Made by a program: the position numbers and the translations under genes. Positions 8,671 through 17,600 of a stretch of 64,000 bases of DNA are shown piece after piece. The notes under the pieces were generated by a model. It was given only the letters and a program-made list of their open reading frames with translations, did no database searches and was not told the origin of the DNA. The DNA lies in assembly GCA_934256595.1 (NCBI GenBank), contig CAKQOW010000001.1:1-64000 (forward strand), in the 5' to 3' direction. Position 1 is the stretch's first letter. Every line of letters begins with the position of its first letter. This stretch comes from an uncultured Clostridia bacterium. GTDB taxonomy: Bacteria; Bacillota; Clostridia; Peptostreptococcales; Anaerovoracaceae.

Positions 8671-9714
8671 ATGCTTGATATAAATAATGCGGTAAGCAGA
8701 GCGCAGCAGATGAACGCCTCGGATATTCACATAGTTTCAGGCAGACCGGTTAAATGCCGTATAGACGGACAGATAACGACACTCGATGAGAGAGTTATAC
8801 CGGCGCAGGAGTGCGAGGAAATAATCAGAGAGCTTGCAGGAGAAAACTACAGCCTTGTAGAGAAAATAGGCGAGCTTGATATGGCTCTTACCTTTGAGTG
8901 CGGAGCGAGAACCAGAATTAATATTTTCAGATCAAACGGAGCAGTTTCTGCGGCAATCAGAATACTCAGCGATCATATCCCCGAAATCGAGGAGCTTGAA
9001 CTTCCTGAGGCTGTAGGTATGTTCCCCAAATACAGCAATGGTATAGTTCTTGTTACAGGCGAAACAGGATCCGGTAAATCCACAACTCTGGCCGCTGTAT
9101 TAAACAGGATCAACCATACAAGAGCAGAGCATATAATCACGCTGGAGGACCCGGTGGAATATATATATACGCCGGACAAATGCGTTATAAATCAGAGAGA
9201 GATAGGCAGAGACACCAGAAGCTATGCCGACGGTCTGCGCGCAATACTCAGAGAGGACCCGGATATAATCCTAATAGGAGAAATGCGAGACCTTGATACT
9301 ATCGAAGCTGCTCTTACAGCGGCAGAAACAGGCCATCTTGTGTTTGCGACTCTTCACACCAATTCGGCGGCAGACTCCATAGACAGAATTGTGGGGGTGT
9401 TCCCCGACGGTCGGCAGAAACAGATAAGAATGCAGCTTTCGACAACTCTCAGAGTCGTGCTGTCACAGCAGCTTGTACCAAAGACTTCGGGAGGCAGGGT
9501 TGCAGCCTGTGAGGTAATGGTTGTAAATGACGCTATCAGAAATATCATCAGAGAGGGCAAGACCCCTCAGATAGAGAATTTCATCACCATGAACCAGCAG
9601 GGGGGCAGTATTCTTATGGATAACGCTCTGATGAAGCTTGCGGCAGAAGGCAAAATAAGCCGGGAGGAAGCAGAAAAAAGGTCAAAGAGCAAAACCGCTG
9701 CAATAAATTATTAA
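8671..9714 (+). CDS. pilT: Type IV pilus retraction ATPase PilT
   Basis: A 347-residue retraction ATPase that depolymerises the pilus for twitching motility. It has the PilT N-terminal PAS-like domain, Walker A GETGSGKSTTLAAV (near 129), the Asp box LEDPVEY, Walker B with LREDPDIILIGEMRD, the His box LVFATLHTNSA, and DAIRNIIREGK near residue 290, the AIRNLIRE signature specific to PilT. There is no zinc tetracysteine. An AAAGGAG site lies in the short gap after pilB, so the two motors are co-transcribed. They lie upstream of the c-di-GMP riboswitch and should escape its control. Confidence 0.95.
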   Translation: MLDINNAVSRAQQMNASDIHIVSGRPVKCRIDGQITTLDERVIPAQECEEIIRELAGENYSLVEKIGELDMALTFECGARTRINIFRSNGAVSAAIRILSDHIPEIEELELPEAVGMFPKYSNGIVLVTGETGSGKSTTLAAVLNRINHTRAEHIITLEDPVEYIYTPDKCVINQREIGRDTRSYADGLRAILREDPDIILIGEMRDLDTIEAALTAAETGHLVFATLHTNSAADSIDRIVGVFPDGRQKQIRMQLSTTLRVVLSQQLVPKTSGGRVAACEVMVVNDAIRNIIREGKTPQIENFITMNQQGGSILMDNALMKLAAEGKISREEAEKRSKSKTAAINY

Positions 9715-9746
9715 TCAACAAAATTTAAAAAAATTTGACATTTTTG

Positions 9747-9775
9747 TTGACTTGAAATAAATTAAAGTGTATAAT
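9747..9775 (+). promoter_or_regulatory. Sigma-A promoter of the riboswitch-pilC operon
   Basis: TTGACT (9747-9752) and TATAAT (9770-9775) with a 17-base spacer. Transcription should start near 9782, immediately before the riboswitch aptamer. A second TTGACA lies 12 bases upstream. Confidence 0.8.
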
Positions 9776-9792
9776 TCAAAAAAATAGATATT

Positions 9793-9865
9793 AAAGGCAA
9801 AGCTGTCGAAAGGCAGTGACGCAAAGCTACAGGGTCTTACCGCTTCGGTTGACAGCCAGCTGCAG
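9793..9865 (+). ncRNA. Cyclic di-GMP-I (GEMM) riboswitch
   Basis: The conserved GEMM-I core is readable: AAAGGCAAAGC, a stem capped by a GAAA tetraloop (CTGTC-GAAA-GGCAG), then GTGACGCAAAGCTACAGGG and a second hairpin TTACCGCTTCGGTTGAC, ending AGCCAGCTGC. By alignment to the Vc2 RNA the ligand-contacting position 20 is G, which fits c-di-GMP rather than the cGAMP-selective variant (A20). It is followed by a terminator at 9905-9929 and then pilC. AAGGCAA at 9794-9800 can also pair with TTGCCTT at 9883-9889, a possible alternative fold linking aptamer and expression platform. Whether c-di-GMP turns the operon on or off cannot be read off safely. Confidence 0.88.
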
Positions 9866-9904
9866 ATTTTACTATCCTTGCATTGCCTTATCATATACTA
9901 CACG

Positions 9905-9929
9905 CTCTGCAATGATTGCAGAGTTTTTT
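9905..9929 (+). terminator. Riboswitch expression-platform terminator
   Basis: CTCTGCA/TGCAGAG stem (9905-9923) with six T (9924-9929), lying between the c-di-GMP aptamer and the pilC ribosome-binding site. Confidence 0.8.
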
Positions 9930-9950
9930 ATTTGGAAAAGGTGAAAGAAT

Positions 9951-11159
9951 TTGAAAACATTCAGATACAAAGCAATATCCCCGGACAACGTCAAAGTATC
10001 CGGAGTGATTAAGGCATATGACGAATATGAAGCGGTAGCAAAACTCAGAGAAACCTGCAGTATCGTTACAGGTATAGAAGAAGTTGAGGAGTCAAAGGCC
10101 GCAGGGACAATAGCGCCAAAGAAACTCAAAATCAAAGAAAAAGAGCTTGCTCTGATGTGCTCGCAGTTTGAAATCATATTATCATCAGGACTCCCCGTAG
10201 GCAGATGTGTGCAGATGGTTGCGGCGCAGTCCAAAAACAAGAATATAAACAGGATGCTTCTGAGTGTGGCAGAGGACATAGAGGGCGGCTACAGTATGGC
10301 TTCCAGCTTTGAAAAAAACGCGCCTGCGCTTCCGCGTACATTCATAGAAACGGTCAAGGCGGGCGAGCAGTCGGGTACTCTTGAGAACTGCTTTGGCAGG
10401 CTTCACAAATATTATGACCGGACAGCCAAGATGAAAGCCAAGATAATCAGCACACTTACATATCCATCGATAGTCGTTGCTGTTGCAATCATAGTATTTG
10501 TAATTATAATGGCGGTTGCGGTTCCTGTATTCACAAAAACCTTTGAGGATATGGACATAGAGCTTCCCGGAATTACCAAGGGAATGATAGCTCTGAGCCG
10601 GTTCATTACAGGCTACTGGTGGATTATACTTGCGGTAATTCTGCTGATGATAGCGGCATACAAATATGCGATACGCACCGAAGATGGCAAAAGGCGGATT
10701 ACGGCCTACAGGCTAAGGAGAGCTCCGCTTCACAAGCTGACAGAAATGAATGTGGCATCTCAGTTTGCAAATACAATGTCAACGATGATTGCGGCAGGCA
10801 TGCCCATAACCAGAGCGCTTGATATAACCGCTGCGGTTGTTACAAACTATACCTTCTCACTTGCGGTACGCAAGGTCAAGGAGGGAGTGGAGCGCGGCAG
10901 AAGCCTTACGGTATGCATGGGTGAGATAAACTGCTTCTCAAATATGCTTACAGAGATGACAGGCGTGGGAGAGCGTTCAGGGTCAATGGAGGAGACCTTT
11001 GATGTTGTGGGAGATTATTTCTCCAATGAGGTGGAGGTTTACTCGCAGAGATTACTGTCAATACTTGAGCCGGCAATAACCATAGGACTTGCGGTAATTG
11101 CAGTAGGACTGCTGCTGTGCGTATATGCGCCAATGTTCAGTATGTACAGCGCAATATAA
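9951..11159 (+). CDS. pilC: Type IV pilus inner-membrane platform protein PilC
   Basis: A 402-residue polytopic membrane protein with two T2SSF domains (about residues 60-190 and 265-390). Membrane segments are near 165-190 (YPSIVVAVAIIVFVIIMAVA), 215-235 and 375-395. PilC couples PilB/PilT rotation to pilin insertion and removal. Start is TTG at 9951; no ATG fits, and the sequence GAAAAGGTG lies at the right distance upstream. The N-terminus MKTFRYKAISPDN is the standard PilC/GspF beginning. First gene after the c-di-GMP riboswitch terminator. Confidence 0.94.
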   Translation: MKTFRYKAISPDNVKVSGVIKAYDEYEAVAKLRETCSIVTGIEEVEESKAAGTIAPKKLKIKEKELALMCSQFEIILSSGLPVGRCVQMVAAQSKNKNINRMLLSVAEDIEGGYSMASSFEKNAPALPRTFIETVKAGEQSGTLENCFGRLHKYYDRTAKMKAKIISTLTYPSIVVAVAIIVFVIIMAVAVPVFTKTFEDMDIELPGITKGMIALSRFITGYWWIILAVILLMIAAYKYAIRTEDGKRRITAYRLRRAPLHKLTEMNVASQFANTMSTMIAAGMPITRALDITAAVVTNYTFSLAVRKVKEGVERGRSLTVCMGEINCFSNMLTEMTGVGERSGSMEETFDVVGDYFSNEVEVYSQRLLSILEPAITIGLAVIAVGLLLCVYAPMFSMYSAI

Positions 11160-11184
11160 ATAACATTAATCAAGGTACTTATTT

Positions 11185-11205
11185 CTTCTCTACAGCCCGG
11201 AGAAG
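11185..11205 (+). other. Hairpin between pilC and pilA
   Basis: CTTCTC (11185-11190) pairs with GAGAAG (11200-11205) with no T-run after it. It may set a processed 5' end or a weak attenuation point upstream of the major pilin message; its role is inferred. Confidence 0.4.
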
Positions 11206-11249
11206 AGTGTATATATTTAATAATCAACGTAATAAAGGAGATTAAGGAC

Positions 11250-11639
11250 ATGAAAAAGAAAGCAAACAAAAAAGGTTTTACAATAATGGAAATGCTTATC
11301 GTAGTAGCAATCATAGCAGTACTTGCAGCTATAGCTATTCCTACATTCAATGGCGCATTAACTAAATCAAAGGAAGCGACAGATGTGGCTAATATCAGAG
11401 CTGCATATGCGGAAATGCAGGTGAAAATTCTTACAGAAGATGAAGAAATTCCTGCTACTAACGATGGAGATACTAAGTTTTGGAACTCAGCTAATAAAAA
11501 GAGTGCAAAGGCAACATATGCATATACAAAGAATGACGATGGTACAGCAACTATTACTTATACTGCTACAAAATTAAAAGGTGGCAATGATGGTTCAAAT
11601 GTTTATACTTGGAAATTAAGTCCAGTCGATATCAACTAA
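11250..11639 (+). CDS. pilA: Major type IV pilin PilA
   Basis: A 129-residue prepilin. A short basic leader MKKKANKKG is followed by the cleavage site G|FTIMEMLIVVAII, with Glu at mature position 5 and a single hydrophobic helix continuing through AVLAAIAIPTFNGAL. The small globular domain is rich in Lys, Thr and Ala and has no cysteine pair. Size and place next to pilC and pilD make it the likely major subunit. Strong AAGGAG site precedes the ATG. Hairpins without T-runs flank the gene at 11185 and 11679, which could raise pilA mRNA relative to its neighbours. Confidence 0.9.
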   Translation: MKKKANKKGFTIMEMLIVVAIIAVLAAIAIPTFNGALTKSKEATDVANIRAAYAEMQVKILTEDEEIPATNDGDTKFWNSANKKSAKATYAYTKNDDGTATITYTATKLKGGNDGSNVYTWKLSPVDIN

Positions 11640-11678
11640 CTACCTTATTCAAGGTTAATTCTTCAATATAATTCTACA

Positions 11679-11709
11679 GCAGGAGGTCGTTGGGTTGGCG
11701 GCCTCCTGC
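11679..11709 (+). other. Strong hairpin after pilA
   Basis: GCAGGAGG (11679-11686) pairs with CCTCCTGC (11702-11709). No T-run follows, and the pilD ribosome-binding site comes eight bases later. This suits a 3' stabiliser of pilA mRNA or a partial transcription stop better than a full terminator. Confidence 0.55.
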
Positions 11710-11726
11710 AACATAAGGAGAGATAA

Positions 11727-12512
11727 ATGCTTTATACTGAACCTTATATAACCTGCTATTTTGTGTTCCTTGCACTGCTTTTAGGAGCCTGTATGGGCAG
11801 CTTCCTTAACTGCGTGGCCTGGCGCATTGTGCATAATGAGCCGGTTTCAAAGGGACGCTCTCACTGCGATGTATGCGGGCATACACTTGGGATAGGTGAT
11901 TTAATTCCTGTGGTAAGCTATATAGTTCACAGAGGCAGATGCCGTTACTGCGGCGCCAGACTGTCTGCGGTTCATGTTATAGCAGAGGCTGTTTCAGCAG
12001 TACTGTTTGCGGCTGTGCTTTTAAAATTTGATATTTCGCTCCAAGCACTCGAATATATGATTTTTGTGTGCCTGCTTATGGTATGCTCATTCGCGGATTT
12101 GGAGGGGCGTATTATTCCGGACCGGTTCATTATTGCCGGTCTTTTGGTGCGTACAGGGTTCTTTGTGATACTAAACGACTCGGCCAAGGTGGCTCTGGAT
12201 GATCTGATCGGCGGAGCCGGTATAGCGGGACTTCTGCTTATTGTGGTGCTTGTCTTTGAGAAGATTAAGGGCATTGAGGCTATGGGCGGAGGCGATATCA
12301 AGCTGATATTTATGACAGGCATATTCTTAGGCTGGAAAGCAAATTTGCTTTGTCTGTTCATAGCATGTATAATAGGAATTATATCCGGACTTGTTTTTAA
12401 GCATGAGGACGGGGATAGGACATTCCCATGGGGTCCTTCAATAGCGCTGGCAGCGGTAATCTGCATGCTGTTTGGAAACGAGGCTGTTGAACTTTATCTT
12501 GGACTGTTTTAG
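11727..12512 (+). CDS. pilD: Prepilin peptidase/N-methyltransferase PilD
   Basis: A 261-residue membrane aspartyl protease that removes the basic leader from prepilins and methylates the new N-terminus. The N-terminal domain has GACMGSFLNCVAWR and the zinc-binding cysteine pairs CDVCG and CRYCG. The two catalytic aspartates are in FADLEGRIIPD and GGGDIKL. Six to eight hydrophobic segments are visible. It is the only such enzyme in the window, so it should process PilA, the giant pseudopilin and the three small minor pilins. AAGGAG precedes the ATG. Confidence 0.95.
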   Translation: MLYTEPYITCYFVFLALLLGACMGSFLNCVAWRIVHNEPVSKGRSHCDVCGHTLGIGDLIPVVSYIVHRGRCRYCGARLSAVHVIAEAVSAVLFAAVLLKFDISLQALEYMIFVCLLMVCSFADLEGRIIPDRFIIAGLLVRTGFFVILNDSAKVALDDLIGGAGIAGLLLIVVLVFEKIKGIEAMGGGDIKLIFMTGIFLGWKANLLCLFIACIIGIISGLVFKHEDGDRTFPWGPSIALAAVICMLFGNEAVELYLGLF

Positions 12513-12535
12513 GTTAGGAAGAGAGGTAACTTGAT

Positions 12536-13525
12536 TTGGGCAGACAATTAGTGGGATTTGATATAGGTGAAAGCACACTCAAAATGGTTCATGCGTCGGG
12601 CAGAGAGATTAAGAACTGTGTAGTGGCTGACGTACCTGACAATACAGTTAAAAACGGAGCTGTTGTTTCAATGGACGCAATGGCGGATTTCATAAGGGAG
12701 AGCGCAAGAAAAAACGACATACCCAAAGCCGATGCGGCAGTTATAATTCCGGCATCACAGATACTTACAAAGAATGTGACAATGCCGGCTATGAACGTGC
12801 AGCAGCTTATGTTCAATCTTCCTTTTGAGCTTAAAGACTATCTCAAGGAGGAAAAAAAGAACTATCTCTTTGACTATGCGGTAAGAGAAATGGTTACAGA
12901 TGATGAGGGAAAGCCTTATGAAATGAAGCTGCTCATATGCGCTGTATTAAAATCCGTGATTGAGGAATATGAAATAATGTTTAAAAGAGCAGGCTTCAGG
13001 CTCAAAACAGCAGTGCCGGAGGAATGTGCCTATGCAAATATTGTAAACAGCGCTTCTGACAGACTTGCCGAGGATTTCTGCATTGCAGATCTGGGACACA
13101 GCAGCACCAGGCTTCACATATTCCACAAGGGTGAATATGCGGCAATGCGAAACATTGACATCGGAGGCAGAAACCTTGATATGCTCATAGCAGACGAAAG
13201 CGGAATAGATATACATATGGCTCAGATCTACAAAAAAAGCAACTACAACGTAGTGCTTGAAAGCGATCTTGCCCTTGGCGTATACAACAGACTTACAGTA
13301 GAGATTATGAAAGCCGTAAACTTCTTTAATTACAATAACAGAGAAGCAGAGCTTAACGACATATATATATGCGGAGGCGGCGCGGAGGTTGACATACTTG
13401 TCAGAACCATAGCCGAGGAAACAAAGCTCAACGTGTATCCGGCATCGAAGCTTACAAGCAGAATTTTAGGTCTTGACAAGCCGGACATATTCCTCAAAAG
13501 CTGCGGACTTGTCATTGGAGGTTAG
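12536..13525 (+). CDS. pilM: Type IV pilus assembly protein PilM
   Basis: A 329-residue cytoplasmic actin-like protein (FtsA/PilM fold). The phosphate-1 motif is VGFDIGESTLKMVH at the start, and a later ADLGHSSTRLHIF motif and YICGGGAEVD match the other nucleotide-binding loops. PilM binds the cytoplasmic tail of PilN and links the platform to the ATPases. Start is TTG at 12536 with a GGAAGAGAGG site upstream; the frame has no closer ATG. Followed at once by pilN and pilO in the canonical order. Confidence 0.9.
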   Translation: MGRQLVGFDIGESTLKMVHASGREIKNCVVADVPDNTVKNGAVVSMDAMADFIRESARKNDIPKADAAVIIPASQILTKNVTMPAMNVQQLMFNLPFELKDYLKEEKKNYLFDYAVREMVTDDEGKPYEMKLLICAVLKSVIEEYEIMFKRAGFRLKTAVPEECAYANIVNSASDRLAEDFCIADLGHSSTRLHIFHKGEYAAMRNIDIGGRNLDMLIADESGIDIHMAQIYKKSNYNVVLESDLALGVYNRLTVEIMKAVNFFNYNNREAELNDIYICGGGAEVDILVRTIAEETKLNVYPASKLTSRILGLDKPDIFLKSCGLVIGG

Positions 13526-13531
13526 ACGATT

Positions 13532-14143
13532 ATGAAAATAACTGATTTAAAGGATATGCTTGCAGGGGCAAAGCAGACGAAATATCCGTCAAAGACAACG
13601 ATAAATATGGCAGCCTGCGGGAAAACTGAGTCTGCGGGCAGGACTGTAGCGATAGGCATAGCTCTGATTGTGATACTTGCAGTTCTTGTGGCCAAATTCT
13701 GCGTCTATGACCAGTATGCAAGACTTGGCAAGGCAGAGGCTTCATACAACAGCGTGTATCAGCAGAATCAGGAGCTTACGGAAAAAGTCAAGGACTATGA
13801 TGATATAATTCTTGAGTACAGAGCTTACTCAATGAGCTTCATTTCCGACGAAAACGACGAAAACTTTGTGGGCGTGGACCGCAAGGAAGTACTCGACATT
13901 ATAGAAACCGTAATGATGAAGCGCGGACAGGTTGTAAGTGTTGAGATTTATGACGATACGGCCAAGGTTTCAATGAAAGGTATGAACCTCAAGGAAATAT
14001 CGGCAATGATTAAGAGCCTCAAGACAAGCCCTATAGTGTCGGACGCACAGCTTAATATTGCGCAGACAGACGAAAACAAGGCAGCCTCGGTGCTGAGCTT
14101 TTCGGTAACCATATATCTGCAGCAGGAACAGGAGGCGGAATAA
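13532..14143 (+). CDS. pilN: Type IV pilus assembly protein PilN
   Basis: A 203-residue bitopic membrane protein: a cytoplasmic tail of about 38 residues, one membrane helix (VAIGIALIVILAVLVAKFCV, near 40-58), a coiled coil (about 65-90), and an extracytoplasmic ferredoxin-like domain. Identification rests on topology and on position between pilM and pilO. The tail lacks a clear INLLP motif, so it is a divergent PilN. Its stop codon overlaps the start of pilO (TAATG), suggesting coupled translation. Confidence 0.8.
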   Translation: MKITDLKDMLAGAKQTKYPSKTTINMAACGKTESAGRTVAIGIALIVILAVLVAKFCVYDQYARLGKAEASYNSVYQQNQELTEKVKDYDDIILEYRAYSMSFISDENDENFVGVDRKEVLDIIETVMMKRGQVVSVEIYDDTAKVSMKGMNLKEISAMIKSLKTSPIVSDAQLNIAQTDENKAASVLSFSVTIYLQQEQEAE

Positions 14144-14679
14144 TGAAAAAAGAATTTACAAAGAGAGAAAAAATTCTGCTGCTGGTTCTGGCAGTGCTGG
14201 TTATAGGACTTGGCTACTACAAATTCGTGCTCCAGCCTATAAACATTAAAATATCGGATTACGGAAATATGGAGTCCGAGCTGCAGCTTGAGTATGAGCA
14301 GAATCAGATAAAAGCGGCTCGTATAAATATGATGGAAAAAGAAATCCAAAAAGCGCAGGCAGAGGGCATAAAACGCACGGTTGCGCCGTATGACAACAGC
14401 GTTAATCTGATGCCGGAGCTTTACAGTATTATGAAAAGCTCCATAGATTATTCACTGGATTTCGGCGAGCTTGTGTTTGAAAACGATATAGTCAAAAGAC
14501 CTGTTCAGATTACATATGACACAGCTACATACAGACAGGCAAGAGCTATAATTGACAAGCTTTACAGTTCACAGTATGCAATGCAGGTTGACGACCTTAC
14601 AATACAGACCAGAGAGGCGACAGACAGGCAGGTGGTGACAACCTACATCAGCATTATATACTTTGAGGCAAACAGATAA
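14143..14679 (+). CDS. pilO: Type IV pilus assembly protein PilO
   Basis: A 178-residue bitopic protein: short basic N-terminus (MKKEFTKREK), a membrane helix (ILLLVLAVLVIGLGYYKFVL, about 11-30), a coiled coil (about 38-75) and a compact C-terminal domain. This is the PilO layout, and it partners PilN in the alignment complex. Overlaps pilN by one base. The giant pseudopilin begins two bases after its stop codon. Confidence 0.82.
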   Translation: MKKEFTKREKILLLVLAVLVIGLGYYKFVLQPINIKISDYGNMESELQLEYEQNQIKAARINMMEKEIQKAQAEGIKRTVAPYDNSVNLMPELYSIMKSSIDYSLDFGELVFENDIVKRPVQITYDTATYRQARAIIDKLYSSQYAMQVDDLTIQTREATDRQVVTTYISIIYFEANR

Positions 14680-14681
14680 TT

Positions 14682-17600
14682 ATGAAAGACATAAGGGGAA
14701 ACAGAGAAAACAGAATAATTAAAAACGGCAAGGGCTTCACACTGCTTGAAACACTGCTTGTAGTGGCTATAATTGTTGTGCTTCTCAGTATTTCGATTAT
14801 GGGGGTAGTTGCAGTACAAAAAGAACTCAGACAGCGTGAGCTTGACAGCAAGGCGGAAATGATATATATGGCTGCCCAAAACAGAATGACCGAGCTTACC
14901 GCAGGCGGCAGAGCGGAGCTTTATTCGCCTGCAGATCATGACGATGTCTGTCCTTTGGGACTTGTACCGTGTGACTCAGAAGACGAAAACAGGACAGTGG
15001 ACTCGCTTTATTATGTCAAGTCAGATCAGGTTGGCTCAGGGGAACCTTCAACGGCGGCCGTACTGCTTCCCGAAAGCAGAGTAGAAAAAGAAATCAGGGA
15101 CAATAACTGGGTTATAGAATACGACCCTGCAAGCGGCAGTGTGTACGGAGTATTCTACAGTGAAGATGATATGGATTACACTCCCGGAGATTTTGATACC
15201 CTGCGTATCAAACAGATGCGCAAAAAAGCCGGAGCAAAAGTGGGATATTACGGTGGCGATACGGTTGTTTCCATTGACACCAATACACTTGATCCGAAAA
15301 TAGAAATAATTAACGAGGAAACGTTAAAAGCGATACTAAGCTGCAACATGATAGCAGACGGTAATGTTTCATTTAAAGTTAAAATAGAGGATGAGTATGG
15401 AAATTCAGTGGACAGGGAAATAAAGTCAGGGGAGATTGTAAGGAAAGGGTCAAATCTTTCCTTTGAACTTATACTTGATGAGCTGGATGTTCATAACAGT
15501 GACGGAACTCTCAAAAAAGACGGCAATAGATTTTGCGAACTGTATCCGGATCTTGTTGCAGGCTCTGACATTACGATTACACTTACGGCTGTAAGCGATA
15601 ATGCTTTTGTGGACTCGGCTGCTGTCACAGGCACAGCAAACAGCCTGTTTGCCAAAGCAGAAAAAGACAAGGATGCCGCTACAGAGGATGTGGCGATAAT
15701 AACTTATGGCAGGCACCTGCAGAACCTTGATGAAGAGTCGGGACTGAATGAGAAAACAGGATTTAAAAATTTCAAAAAAGCGGTTCAGAAAAACAATCTT
15801 CACTTTGAAAACGATGAGGAGAATATGTACGACTGGTATTCCATGTATGGCAGCAGGGCATACAAGGCTGTTTCAAACAGCAGGTTAGAAAGCTACAGCG
15901 GCAGCTACAGCGATGAAAGTGAACCGATCAGGAGCGTAATCTACGGACTTGACGCCAGAACCGGTATGTTCGATGAATTTAATGGCAGCGAGCTTAAAGA
16001 CATAACCTTATCGGGAGCAAAGATAACGGGTGGAGAATATGCGGGAGCGCTTGCAGGGCGTACTACAGGCAATGTGAATGTTTCAGGCTGTCAGGTATAC
16101 CTTTCGGAAACAGAGGGCGACCTTGCAGGCAAAACAGAAAAAGATATATGGATTTCAGGCAGTAAATATACAGGCGGCCTCATAGGCAAAACTTCCGGCA
16201 GTGTGAAAATCACTGAAAGCTTTGCGGCTACGGTTGCGGGAACAGCAAACTCAGATTATACAGGCGGACTTGCAGGATATGCAGAAGGTTCTCTGACGAT
16301 TAATAATTCCTATGCCGACTGCTATCTCTACGGCAAAAACGCAGGCGGTCTCATAGGCTCTGCGGATAATAATTGCAGGATCAGTATAGAAGAATGTTAT
16401 TCGGCAGGATACATAACCGCATCGGATAAGGCTGCGGGATTTGTGCCTGCAAAAGCAGCTGCAATGAAAAACGCATATTCTGCGGTTGCATATATGAAGC
16501 ATGAGGATAAATATGCAGAGAATGTATATGCTACAGTATCAGAAAATAACAACCCGAGCAAGGTATATTATCTCAATGCTGATGGTATAGATCATGGGAA
16601 AACTATCGGAACCCCTGTTTTATATAAAGATTTGAGCAATAAAGCAGAATTTATAAATAACCATTTGAGCGACGCATTTACTGCGTCTACAGGCGGCGAC
16701 AGTACAAAACCATATAACCTGATGAAGCAGGGACTTACCGACTACTCTTTCCCTAAGCTTAAAAAACTGACTCACTACGGCGACTGGAAGGCTGATTTTG
16801 AGGACAACAAGCCTGTATACTATGAAGTCTATGAAAACGATAAATATGGTATCTACGGAGCAAACATTGACACGCTTAAGGATAAGGGAAGCGCAACAGG
16901 CGACGGCTATGGTATTATATACGAAAACAAGCCTTTGGGAAATGTGAAACTTGAATATGAATATGGCAATGAAACTGTTACTCTGAAGGCAGATAAAGCA
17001 GAGAAGATTTCGGTGGGAGATGCTTACTACTGGCTGCTTAAATTCCCAAGTGAAATTGTAAACACAAAAAATGCGTCAGAGGATTTCTATCAGGAAATAA
17101 AGCTGGACGGTGTTTCATATTACTACAACCCGCACTTTGCAAAGACGGTAACATCGGAAAAATCGAATACGGTTTCAAACGTATATGTGCGTACTGCAAG
17201 ACAGCTCTATAATATGAGCCTGTACTATAATAAGTATGCGTACAAGACAAAGAGCAGCAAATACACACAGCAGCTTGATATATATTATGATAAATATGAA
17301 TGGAATGAATATGCGGGGATTGACTCTGTTGTGACTGAGCAGAAACCGATAGGAAAGAATGATACATATGAATTTACCTCAACCTATGACGGCGGCAGCC
17401 ATATTATAGACGGAGTATCGTTTGTATCGGACGGATACTATTCGGGAATGTTCGGATATAACAAGGGTATTTTGCAGAATATAGCTGTGGTTTCGGACTA
17501 CGGCGCTGCAGATGACCGCAGCGTAGGCACAAGCGCCAAAATAGAAAACAGCGGGGCAAGGGCATACCTGGGAGTTCTTGCGGGAAGAAACTCCAAGACT

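Noticed and set aside
11972..12466. 164-residue minus-strand ORF inside pilD
   Set aside because: Shadow of a well-supported prepilin peptidase gene.
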